A stretch of DNA of 64,000 nucleotides from contig JBAIZL010000376.1 of NCBI GenBank assembly GCA_036971475.1, forward strand, positions 1,769,501 through 1,833,500. Direction: 5' to 3'. Position 1 is the stretch's first letter. Each line of letters begins with the position of its first letter. The DNA comes from Prosapia bicincta (Eukaryota > Arthropoda > Insecta > Hemiptera > Cercopidae). The notes beneath the pieces are model-generated. The model had not been told where the DNA came from. It did not search any database and worked only from the letters and a program-made list of their open reading frames with translations. Of the stretch, positions 11,401 through 23,400 are shown piece by piece. The position numbers and the translations under genes are program-made.

Positions 11401-14400
11401 TGGAATACAATGACCGGCTTCCAGCAAATTAGGAACACCATGTCATTAAAAAAATTTGAGAGCATTAGATCAGTTATTCATTTTAATAACAACGACACAA
11501 TGAAAGGTAAAGATGACCCTGATGCAGACAGAATGCATAAATTACGACCAGTAATTTATGTCCTAAATTTAAAGTTTCAGACAATTCCATATGAACAGAT
11601 GTTGTGTGTGGATGAACAGCTGTGTTATACAAAAGGTAGGCATTACCTGAAGCAATACCTCCCTTTGAAACCTCATAAATGGGGTTTCAAACTTTTTGTA
11701 TTGAGTGGAGTGAGTGGTTTCGCCTACAAATTTGAAATTTATACTGGCTTGGAGAACAAAAACCGGTTGCCTTGTGAACCAGACATGGGTGCAAGTAGTA
11801 ACACTGTTGTAAGATTGTGTCGAGGTTTTTCAGACAATCAGTTTTTCAGGGTATACTTCGACAACTATTACTCGTCAGTTCCATTAGTTGTCTATTTAGC
11901 AAAAACAGGTATTTATACTCTTGGAACTGTAAGGAGAAACAGAATACAAAACACAAAGCTACCTTCCAATAAAGAATTAGACAAACTCCAAAGAGGAACA
12001 TCAAGTGAATTTGTTGCCAATGTGGACGGAGTTGACATATCAACAGTTTTTTGGAAAGATAATAAAACTGTAACACTGATATCTTCTTTTGCTGGTGTAC
12101 TCACAATGCAAGATGCTCAACGGTATGACAAAAAAACAAAAACTGTTGTAACAGTACCTTGCCCTAATGTTGTTAAGGAGTACAACAAGCATATGGGTGG
12201 GGTTGATTTTCTTGACAGCCTCATTGGACGCTATAAAATACAAATTCTCACAAAAAAATGGTATTTGCGCATATTTTACCATTTGATTGACTTGTCTCTG
12301 GTGAATGCATGGATTTTGTATAGGAAAGGTAAGAAAGATAACAATGAAAAGTACGTACTTGACACTACCGGACTTTTGACTGGAGATTGCTGAATGTTTA
12401 TGTAAAATTGGTTTCAACCAACCACCAAAATGAGGAAGACATCCACTTCAACCATAGAAAATAAAATAGCTGAAAAAAAACTTAGAGGACCAAAATCATA
12501 TGTCCCACCAATAGACGTACGTACTGACAGAGTGAACCACTGGCCTGAGTACACAACAGCAAGGACCAGATGCAAGAATCCCAGTTGTAATAAACTGACC
12601 TATGTAAAATGTGCCCCGGCAAGCTGGCCTGAGCAACCGGGCGGGTCCACAGGTGGCGGATAGTGGGACGGCCTACAGAAATGTAGGTTACCTGTGAATA
12701 AGGATTCCGGAAGGTTTCTGAATATGCAGGCCTGGAATATGCAGGCTATGGTTCAAAGGTGAGGAATTATCCCTCCTCGTCAGTCAACCGGTTGGGCTTG
12801 GTAGAAATAACCGAGTGCTCTGACCGGGGAGACTGGGGTAGTTGGGAATTAAGTCCTCACAATGCTACTCTCACCTCCCGGGTGAACCAAGGGCAATGCG
12901 ACAGTGAAGTAGGGGCGGGAAACTGCCCAAACGACACAGTTGTAAAAAAGAGAGTAAAGCAGGCTGTTCATCTGAGCAGTTAATAATGTCCTGAACTTGG
13001 GGTGTACTTCAAGGTCAGTGACTGAATACCCAATCCAAGGTGGAAGGCATCATGCCGAAGGATGAATGGCTGCAGGGTATAAAATGCAGTCCCAAACGAT
13101 CCCCTTGAGGAACCAGACAAAACCTCATTGTATGTTGTCTTGCCAGGGCAATGGGGGCTCTGCTCTGGTCGACCTTTTATTTCCCCCATACTCGTGGGAC
13201 GTTTATGGACCAGAAAAATACAAAAGATAATTTTGAGACTGCACAGACGGCGGGAGCCAATGAGTTGGCAAACCGTGGGTCTGTAGCAGAGATGCCAACG
13301 GCAACCATCACTGGGGGTGCGGGGGCGGCTGTCAAGCTGCCGACTACAGAAACCGGTGAAGTGGCTGCAGAGTTGAGTTGAGAAAGCGAATGAGTGGAGC
13401 GGCCAGAAAGAGGCTCCGAAAAGAACAGGCGAGAGCAGCGGGAGGGCCAACAACCCTGAAAAAACGGAGGGGAGGCCAAAACCGAGCTGAGTCTGCCAAA
13501 GTCCAGGGCTTGGATGTTGTGAGGAGGGAGGTGCAACAGGGAAGAAAGCAACCTAGAGCGCCAAACCCCAGCATGTCAAAAAGACCTAGGAGTGAGACAT
13601 CCAACCCCTCTCCAGTGAAGGGAGGAATGAAGAAGGTGAAACTGGGACAAGGGGGGGACGCTGGAGTGTCTTCGGGCACATACGGCGATACCCTCAGGCA
13701 AAAACTAGCAATTGTCCCAGTTAGTTACCCTGAGAGACAACTCTCGGAAGAGATGGCGTTGGAGCTGGAGGAGCTGTTCTTCTCGGAACTGCTGTCCGCT
13801 GAGGCGGAGAGTGGGGATAGAGGATTTAGGACAGCATACTTAGAGAGGGGAGCTCTAAATGTCGTATGCTCCTCACGGGAGAGCCTGGAGTGGGTCCTTC
13901 GGGTCCTGCCAAGCTTCACCCTGAGCGAGGGGGTAAAGTTGAGTGCAGGGCCACCCAAGGAGATCTTTTGCGTCGCAAAGGTGTCAATGTGGGTGCCCAA
14001 ACCCTACAATGACAAGGAGCCGGAAGAGATTCTGAAGGTGGTCAAAACCCAGAACCCTGGGGTTGTTCAGGATACTTGGAAGGTGATTGCCAGGAAAAGG
14101 GAGGATGCAGGTCTTACCCTGATCTTGTATATAGAAGAGGGCTCCCTCAGGGCACTGCGGAACAACAACCTGAGGGTGAACGTGGGGCTGAGACAGGCCA
14201 CGTTCAAGGTGCTCTCTAGTCCTGGGGCTGCTCTGCGGACCCCGGTGACTGCAAATTAAGCAGAACAATGATCAAGATCCTCCAAGTGAACCTACAGCAT
14301 AGCAGGGCGGCGAGTGCTGTCGTGTGTAGGATGCTGGACAGGGGAGAGGTGGACTTGGTTCTCATCCAGGAGCCATGGATTTCTGTAGGACGAATATGCG

Positions 14401-17400
14401 GGCTGGCGACATCTGGAGGTAAGTTGTTGTACGATAAGGACTCCGGTGTTCCCAGGACGTGTATCCTGGTTAGGAGGGGGTTGAGTGCTTTTGTACTAAC
14501 GGACTTCTGCTGTAGGGACTTAATAGCAGTGACGGTGGAGCTGCGGGCGGAGGGGAGGATGAAGAGGCTGAACCTTGCCACGGCATATCTCCCCTTTGAC
14601 TACGCGGGGGCTCTACCAACACAAGAGCTGAGGAGGCTGGTCGAGCACTGCGGGGCTGTGGATGAGGAGCTGCTGGTGGGGATGGATGCTAACTCCCATC
14701 ACACTTCGTGGGGAAGTACAGGTACCAACACTAGAGGTGAGGAACTTTGAGCTTATCTTAGCTCTAAGAATTTACTAGTCTTAAATCAGGGGGAAGAGCC
14801 GACGTTTGTCACTAGGGCCAGACAGGAGGTCCTGGACATTACGGCGGCATCGAACCAGACGGCTAGGTATGTACTAAACTGGCATGTGTCGGATGAACCA
14901 TCTTCTTCTGACCACAGACATATTAGGTATGATATCTCTCTAAATCCAGCCATGCTTCGGCCAACCAGGGATCCAAGAAGAACAGACTGGGACTCCTACA
15001 GGAGGGACCTGGGAGTTCGGATTGAGGAGGCTGGATTGGAGTATGGTGGGAGGAGAGAGCTAGAAGACTCTGCCGCATTGGATGGCGAGGCTATAGTAGA
15101 ATCCTTTACTGATAACTGCCCTCTTAGTGAGGGGAGAAAAGTAGGGGATCCGTCATGGTGGAGCAAGAAGCTAGCCAAACTTCGGAAGACCACCAGGAGA
15201 CTCTTTAATAGAGCAAAAAAGAACGGGGAGTGGGACCAGTATAGGAAAACATTAACCGAATACAACAGGGCAATTAGAGAAGCACGCAGGAAGTCCTGGA
15301 AGGAGTTTTGTCAAGAGATTGACAAAACTCGGGAAGGGGCACGACTGCATAAAGTGCTACCTAAGGACCCAGTTAACCCGGTGGGGATGCTAAGAACCCC
15401 ACTGGGAAATATAACAAAAACTGCAAGGGAAACTGTGGAAGAATTAATCAGAACACATTTCCCTTCCAGTACCCTGAGTAAACTTGGGGGAGCAGACACT
15501 GAACCAGTTGCCAAACTCTCCACAAGACGTGGTAAGAGGGAGGACTGGGAAGTGGCAAGGAGGATAGTAACTCCACAAAGGGTAAGATGGGCTATTGGCA
15601 CATTTAAATCCTACAAATCTCCAGGTCCAGATGGGATCTATCCTGTGCTGCTGCAGCAGGGAATGGATTTGCTGGTACTGGTACTTACTAAATTATACAG
15701 GCTAAGCATTGCTTTAGGGCATGTGCCGGCAGCCTGGAAAGCTAGTAAGGTGGTCTTTATACCTAAGCCCACCGGTAACCAATCGGAAGGGAAAGGATAC
15801 AGACCTATTACACTCATGTCCTTTGTTCTTAAGGGACTTGAAAAACTGGTTGATAGGCATATTAGGGGGGGTGCTTTGGCCATAAAACCACTGCATTGGA
15901 ACCAGTATGCTTATCAACCGGGGAAATCCTGCGAGGGAGCTCTCCATCAAGTGGTTGGTAGGATTGAGCAAATGATCGCCAAGAAAGGTTGTGCCATAGG
16001 TGCCTTCCTCGACATTGAAGGGGCTTTCAATAACCCCTCAGTGGAGACGATGGTAAGTGGTGCAAGACGTCATGGAGTGGATGCAACCACTTGTGGTTGG
16101 ATAAGTTCCATGTTAACAAACAGAAGCATTTCTGTAGAGGTGGCAGGGGAGGTCAGAAGGGCGGAGACAAGTCTGGGCTGTGCACAGGGGGAGGTTCTCT
16201 CTCCTCTGTTGTGGTGCCTAGTGGTTGACAACCTTATTGAACTCCTGAATGAACAGGCGTACTTCTGTCTAGGATATGCGGACGACATAGTTGTTCTGAT
16301 CCTGGGCAGATTCCCTGATACAGTCCTTGAGGTAATCAGAAATCCTCTACGACTGATTGAAGAGTGGTGTAAAAAGGAGAACCTTAGGGTAAATCCAAAA
16401 AAGACTGCTCTCATTAACTTCACCAGACAGCGAAAAGATCTGACGACCAGGATGCCCCGCTTGTTTGGTGAATACCTTGAGTTTGTGGGGGAGGTGAAGT
16501 ACCTGGGAGTTACTCTGGACAGGAAACTCACCTGGAACCCACATCTTGAGAGGACAGTTAACAGGGCCAAAAGGGCACTGATGACTGTGAGAAGAATGGT
16601 GGGTAAGAAATGGGGACTGAAGCCATCAATGATGCACTGGATGTATCTGAGGGTGATAAGACCTATGATTACCTATGGAGCTCTGGTGTGGTGGACAAAG
16701 GCCAACCAGGCACAGACAAGAGCTAAACTGAGCTCTATCCAGAGATTGGCCTGTCTGTGCACACTGGGAGCGATGTCACTACATCAGGTGTAGCAATGGA
16801 AGTAATGCTTAACCTCCCTCTTCTTAAGCTTGTCCTTAGGGGAGAGGCGAGGCTAGCGGCATGGAGATTGCGCAACTCGAGCAACTGGGCTAACCTCCCA
16901 GATGTCTCAGGACATATGAGTATCGAGTGCGTGGTGAAAGAACCCGTCTTGGAAATGGGCAGCGACCACATTACTCGAATGTTTGCACCTGACCAGGTAC
17001 ACCAAACTGTGATGGAATGGTCAGGGACATTAACATCGGGAGCTCAGATCTGGTACACAGATGGCTCCAAGATGGACTTCGGCACTGGAGCGGGGGTGTA
17101 TTGTAAAAACCCAAGGGTAGAACTAGTTTTTTCCTTGGGGAGGCATACCTCTGTCTTTCAGGCCGAGGTATATGCTATAAATGCCTGTCTGGGAGAGATA
17201 GCGAGAAGGGAAACACATGGGACCCGGATTGCTATTTTCTCCGACAGTCAGGCAGCAATTAAGGCACTAAACGGACACGTGGTCACCTCGGCCATAGTCA
17301 GGGAGTGCCTAATTAACCTACAAGCTCTGGCAAGGCACAATCAAGTCATGATAGGTTGGGTGCCAGGGCATAGGGGAATACTTGGAAATGAAGCCGCAGA

Positions 17401-20400
17401 TGCGCTGGCCAGGGAGGGGTCTTCGACTCCCCTGATTGGACTGGAGCCTGCGGTAGGTATTTCCAAATCCATGGTCAGGATGACAGTGCGAAGGTGGATG
17501 GCTGAAAGACACTGTGAGCACTGGATTAGGGCCGAAGGGATGAGACACAGCAAGCTAACCCTTAGGAAACCCTCCTTGGGGCTGCAGAAGAGTCTCATCT
17601 ATCTGTCTAGGCAGGAATTAAGGATAGCCACAGGTCTACTCACGGGACACTGTGGACTAAGGAAACATTTGCATAAAATGGGTATCTACAAAGATGAACC
17701 AGTGTGCAGATTATGCGGGCAGGAACTCGAGACTGCCACACACATTATTTACAGATGTGAAGTACTTGCTGAGAGGCGCTTCAACCTCTTTGGTGATGGA
17801 ACAGCTTCGGTGGATGCTGAAGGTAAAACTCTAGTCAGGAGACTCCTAAACCTGGTAAGAGGGAAGGGGTTATTTGACTAGATCAGGGAGGTAAGTACAA
17901 TATACCTTAAGGTAGCAGTGCTTCGGGCAGTTCAAACCCGCTCCCAAGTTGAAAAAAAAAAAAAAAAAAAAATGTAAAATGTGAAACTTTTTTATGCTTT
18001 ATTTATTGCTCGACTTTATTTATGCTTAAATAAAGATACTAACTGTTTTAAAGAATTTCACACTTTTGTTTAGATGTTTTATGAGTGCTATGTAAATATA
18101 TAAAATAATTGTAGGTACTAAGTTTTTAGTGTTTTTAGAATAAATGTGAAAATTTTTTCATATTTAGAAAGTCTTAATCGGCGAACTAAAGTACATGGTA
18201 CTCTTTGGACTACAGTTTTCCTCTTCAGTAAGTTATTTTTATTCATTTTCATAAGCATGTGTATATTTTTTTTAAACTGTGTCTGTATGTAATAATTTGT
18301 ATAAGTAAGATAAAACATGTACGTTAATGCACTATGTATCATATATGATACGTAACGAAAAATTCAAATTTCTCAGTCTTTTCTTAAAGTTAATTTTTTT
18401 AGGTATTTTTTACTTTATATGTAATATATTTTTATTACCAATGTATTTTTAAAAATAATTTATAAAAAATTGTGCAGTACAGGGTTAAATTTGTTCATAT
18501 TTGCATACAGTTGGCTTAGCGCAATCCGCAAAATCCAACTGAATCCAAACAGATACAATACTCCCTGCAACTTTATGACCAAGTGAAGAAAAAGGAAACA
18601 GAGAAAAATCAACTAAAACAGCTTGCACTTGAAACTATACATAGTAAATATCCGGAAACCAACTGGCTACATATTTTTACCGATGGCTCTTATTCAGAAA
18701 CAACTGAAAAGGCAGGAGCAAGAGTATCTAGCAACATCTTCTCCTTTTATGGAGCAGCAGGAAGCAACTTTTACCAACATAAAACAGTAATAACTACGAG
18801 TATTATCCATACTAATAATAGCAAATGTTAGATCATTATTTATGACCCACTATGCAAGTACATACATACACATGTTACAAATAGATTTATGTTCAAACTA
18901 CATTATTCTTGCCCCATAGTATTAGGGAAAGGAAGTTTTCAGAACCTCTTCATAGTTTTGATTGAAAAAGGCTGCTATCACCAATAGCAAAATTACGAGG
19001 GTCGTCCAGAAAATAAAGAACGATTGCGCATCACGGACGGCGCAGTTCCCCCACCACCCCGGGAGTGGGCTTATTCTTTAGTCCAAACCTTCCGCTTCAG
19101 TTTGATCTATGTAGCGGTGTCGTGAGGTCACGTTTGCGTCTCTTGTGGAAGTTCAAAATGGCGGCGCCAATTGAAAATCCCGCCAAGTGTGAAGTCCGTA
19201 GTGTGATTTGGTTTCTGAATGTGCAGCATGTTCGACCCATAGAAATTTATAGGCAAATTAAGGCAGTGTACGGTGACAATGCGATAAACGAGTCATCGGT
19301 GAGAAAATGGTGCATTAAATTTAATGAAGGCAGAACTAGTGTCCACGACGAGGAACGAAGTGGAAGGCCGTCACTCGTTACTGACGAGTTGACAGCGAAA
19401 GTTGACGAAAAAATTCAAGAAAACTGGCGTTTCACTTTGAGCGGTCTACTGGCATTTTTTCCACAAATTTCAAGGTCCCTTTTGCACGAAATAGTGACGG
19501 AGCGTCTTGGTTATCGAAAGATGTGTGCTCGTTGGGTGCCTAAGATGCTTACTGATGTCCACAAGACCAAACGGATGGGAGCAGCGCTTGAGTTTTTGAC
19601 TCAGTATGACGAAGATGGTGAGACGTTTCTTGACCGCATCGTAACGGGTGACGAAACTTGGGTTTCGTATCGAACCCCGGAAACAAAGCTCCAGTCAATG
19701 GAATGGCATCACTCGAATTCGCCGAAAAAAAACTGGAAAGAAAAGCTAAATTTGAACACCAGGAAAGTGATGGCAACAGTTTTTTGGGACAGGAAAGGCC
19801 TAATCCATGTAGAGTTCATGCCGAGAGGAGAAACAATCAACTCAGCGGCCTACACCGAGACTTTGCATCGGCTTCGCCGCGCTATTCAAAACAAACGACG
19901 CGGAATGCTGTCGTCGAAGGTGGTGCTGATCCACGACAATGCTCGGCCTCATTGCAGTGCACAAACCCAAGCAGAACTTCAATCTTTCAAATGGCAAATC
20001 TTTGGACATCCTCCGTATAGTCCGGATCTGGCTCCGAGTGACTATCACTTGTTTCCAAAGTTGAAAGTGTTTTTAGGCGGGAAAAACATTTTGGACGACG
20101 ATGATCTCAAAGAAGGAGTAAAAACGTGGCTTCATTCCTTGGCGGCAGAAGAGTATAACGTCGGTATTCAAAAATTGGTGTCACGCAACAACAAGTGCCT
20201 TGACGGTTCCGGTGATTTTATTGAAAAATAGAGTAAGGTTATAAATAGTTGTAAATAAATGTTCATCCTCGTATCTTTTGTTTTCATTGACCTACACCAA
20301 AACGTTCTTTACTTTCTGGACGACCCTCGTATAAAGACAAACTAAAAACAGTAAACAAAAATAATTTACAGAAATAATGAAGGTATAAACTAAAATATAA

Positions 20401-23400
20401 ATTGAAATGTCTTTTGTAATAAAAAAAACGTCCAATAAGTAATTAGAGGATAACTTTATGACACAATTACAAACTATGAATAATAAATCATGTAATAACG
20501 AAGCCCTCTTTCTTTCTCCAGCCTCTTGCTAAAGGAAGCATGAAAATTGATTCATGTAGGATGGCGCCTGCCACACATAGCTAATGTTGTTTTTAGACTT
20601 CCTGCTTGGATGTAATTTTAAACAGTTTTTCTAATCTCTTCAAGTTTGGACAAAATTGGGCTCCAATCAGCAGGACTAATTTGTATCTGTGTGATTATTT
20701 TCTTTTCTTAATTTATTAACAACGATTTTTCCTGAGTATCCTTGTTTTTTTTATAGAGCTACAGGCATTTACCATTGAGGCAGGTAATAGATAGCCAATG
20801 ATACATGTTGCTGAGCCAACATGGGTTTTAGTTGAAGAGGTTACAAGGTAAATTAGGAGTTTAAAACTAGTATATCAATTTGACTAATGATTGATACAAG
20901 TGCCAAATTTTAATAATTATATGATGATTCAGATATAATACAAATAATCTATTAGATTATTGTATACCCTTACTGTACTTGAGGATTTTACGTCTAAATA
21001 CTTTTCTGGACGCTCATTCAAGCTTTCTTGAGTGTATTATGTATGAGGGCATATGAACATAAATGTAGTGAGTTAACACGTTCATTGCCAAGCTGGAAAT
21101 TGGAACTTTGTGTGGTGGCCGCTATAATTCACTTAGAATTTGGATAGCAACGTGATCGGCCATCTGGTAAGATCTGACATCACGCGTAATCTATTAAAAT
21201 CACCTTAACAGACAGATACACCTTAGAAAACAATAACCTTGTAACTACGCTAAAATGATTTTAATTAATGGCTAACAAAAATATCTTGGATTACTCACGC
21301 ATAGTATCTGGAGCTGTGGGAGCTAAATGTCCCCAATCTAAAGTTTGTTGTAGGATTGCCAGAGGATCAGAAAGGTTGCTGTAACGAGCAATGTCTTCAA
21401 TGGGTTGACCTGAAGTGCCTGTTATTATTCGTCCTTCCAAGTTACAACTGTAAGGATTAGGCACTCCATGAAGACTCTCAAAAGCACAAGCCTAAAATGA
21501 AGGTTATTTCAATTAAACTTAACTTAATAACGTTATTTTCTTGGTTTTATGAGGATTTTTACCCTAAAAACTAAAGGATTAATGTCTATTATAAATTATA
21601 ACAGAAAATAAGACTAAGAAAAAGGGGAAATGAGAGAAATATTTTGGTTTTAAGGCAAAAAAAATATACTGTTAGAATAATAATTATAATACAAGGTTAG
21701 TATGGTTATGGGATAGACACCAATTTCCATGATTGAAGAAATATAACCATATTTTACATTACTCTGAGTTAGACCCAGGATCTTATCTTCTAACGGTGAT
21801 AGGTTGTGACAACTTTACTCCTAAATTGGTAAGAGTCAAATTTTTTACTTTTTCGTGCCCAGAAACAAATTTTGGTTATCATCACCAATCAACAGTAGAA
21901 AGTAAAAAAAAATATGTAGAATAAAACAAAAAATATAAAGAACTAAAGTTTTGAATGTCTTAAGAAACCCATTTTTCTAGCTCCTAATGGAACGCCTTAG
22001 TTGAGCCTATCAGCGTGTGCTTCAGAAATTAATACTTTGTTACAGAGAAATGCTTCCGTACCATCTTATTAATGAAAATTGTTCACATTCTATTCTTGAG
22101 AAGCTAAGAAGATACAAAAGATGTTATTTATTAGGTAGCAGGTTTTTGGAACAGTACAATCACGTAATTTACTGCAGAAATTGTAGGAGAAGTTTTACTT
22201 TAACCTTGAATTTGTTATAACCCCCATTGCAACACCAGAAGATCAACAGATATTCTTTATTTTGTTCAAAAACTATATGGGTGTGATGATATTGGAGAAG
22301 TATGCCACAACTCAGAAATGAGTTATTCTGATCCTGTCACTGCACTTGACACCGCTTCTGCTCTATGTAGAGCAAAACTCAATTGCCACACTAAATGATA
22401 TCATGTTTATGTGACGCTCATACAATTTAGCCTCTTCAAGCAGATTTACATCTCTTCTGCAGTTGAAGTAGACTGGTTTTAAAAAAGATGTACCATAATA
22501 TTTTGAGATAATTTAGCAATTAGGATAATGATTTGTGAAGGTTGTGTAAAATAAAGTTATAAACCTGCATTTTGTGACTGCTGTTTTTACAACGTGATAA
22601 AACTTCATTATTGGTAATAGAGTTTATATTGGTAAGAATACAGAAGTACATATCATATTAGATAAAATGTGCAAGCCTTAATTATATATTATTTTACTTA
22701 TTACTTTTTAAAACGTAGATTATACTTTATACTTATTTTCTGTTTTTTATTAAATATTGGTCAAGCGTAACATGTTACACATGTTTGGAATTTACAATTT
22801 GTGGAGTTCTCATGTATATGCAATACCTTTTTGTAGTGATGTGAAAATCATGCAAACGAGGAATACACAAAAACCCAAAATCTAATATTATTTTAGGTCT
22901 GAAGCCACATCCCAAAAAATAATATATTTGTTAAGTTGGGTTACAATGTGGATTGTGACTGATAATTGAGAAATATATCCCTATAGACAGGATCAACTTT
23001 TCCAAACATGTTGACAGTTTCTTTTCAAACTTTTTGTTTAGTAAAAACTTACAAGTTAAAACATTTTTTAGAATAATATTTTTTTAAATAATTCCTGACC
23101 ACAAAATGTTTACAAAATAATTATTGGAAATGAATAAATTAAAAAAAATACTTGTAAATTTAAAAGTTTAAGCAAATTTACACAAATAAAATTATATACC
23201 TTTGGAAACATACAATAATGGAGAGGTTGCTGAGGTAGAATGTGATTAGATGGATCGAACTCTCCTGGCATTAAATCCACTTCTATGAATTGCTAGAATA
23301 AAAATGTATTCAAGCATAGATTAAAAATATAAGAAATCCTGAAATAAAACATAAATAGGTTAAAGAAGCACGAGTATTCCATAATTACTATAGTAACATC

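Larger units (their letters stand above)
12601..17983 (+). mobile_element. LINE B, LOA/R1-like non-LTR retrotransposon, 12-bp TSD
   Basis: ATGTAAAATGTG at 12601-12612 and 17972-17983 flanks the insert. A 5' UTR (12613-13150) is followed by ORF1, ORF2 with APE endonuclease, RT and RNase H, and a poly-A tail at 17952-17971. The RNase H and overall order suggest the LOA side of the R1/LOA/Jockey assemblage; clade is not certain. It is close to full length, with only a few disabling changes. Confidence 0.9.
10174..18484 (+). mobile_element. piggyBac element 2, near-complete, carrying a nested LINE
   Basis: TTAA at 10170-10173 and 18485-18488 flank termini CCCTGGACTGCGCAC (left) and, reverse-complemented, CCCTGTACTGCACAA (right). 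A 16-bp perfect palindrome GTATCATATATGATAC lies near both ends (10190-10205 and 18336-18351). Without the LINE B insertion the element is about 2.9 kb, normal for piggyBac. The transposase gene is on the plus strand with two frameshifts. Confidence 0.92.
9017..18780 (-). mobile_element. LINE D insertion with 5' inversion (twin priming), 14-bp TSD, later disrupted
   Basis: ACTTTTACCAACAT occurs at 9017-9030 and 18767-18780 and brackets everything between. Next to the left copy is a LINE 3' end on the minus strand (tail AATAAATAAAATAA, then the RNase H C-terminal region). Next to the right copy is the N-terminal half of the same RNase H on the plus strand. A 3' part plus an inverted 5' part is the twin-priming signature of LINEs. 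Inside it are a tandem duplication, a piggyBac and LINE B. Confidence 0.8.

Noticed and set aside
12980..13679. Several minus-strand frames over LINE B 5' region
   Set aside because: Antisense to LINE B ORF1, with no recognisable content.
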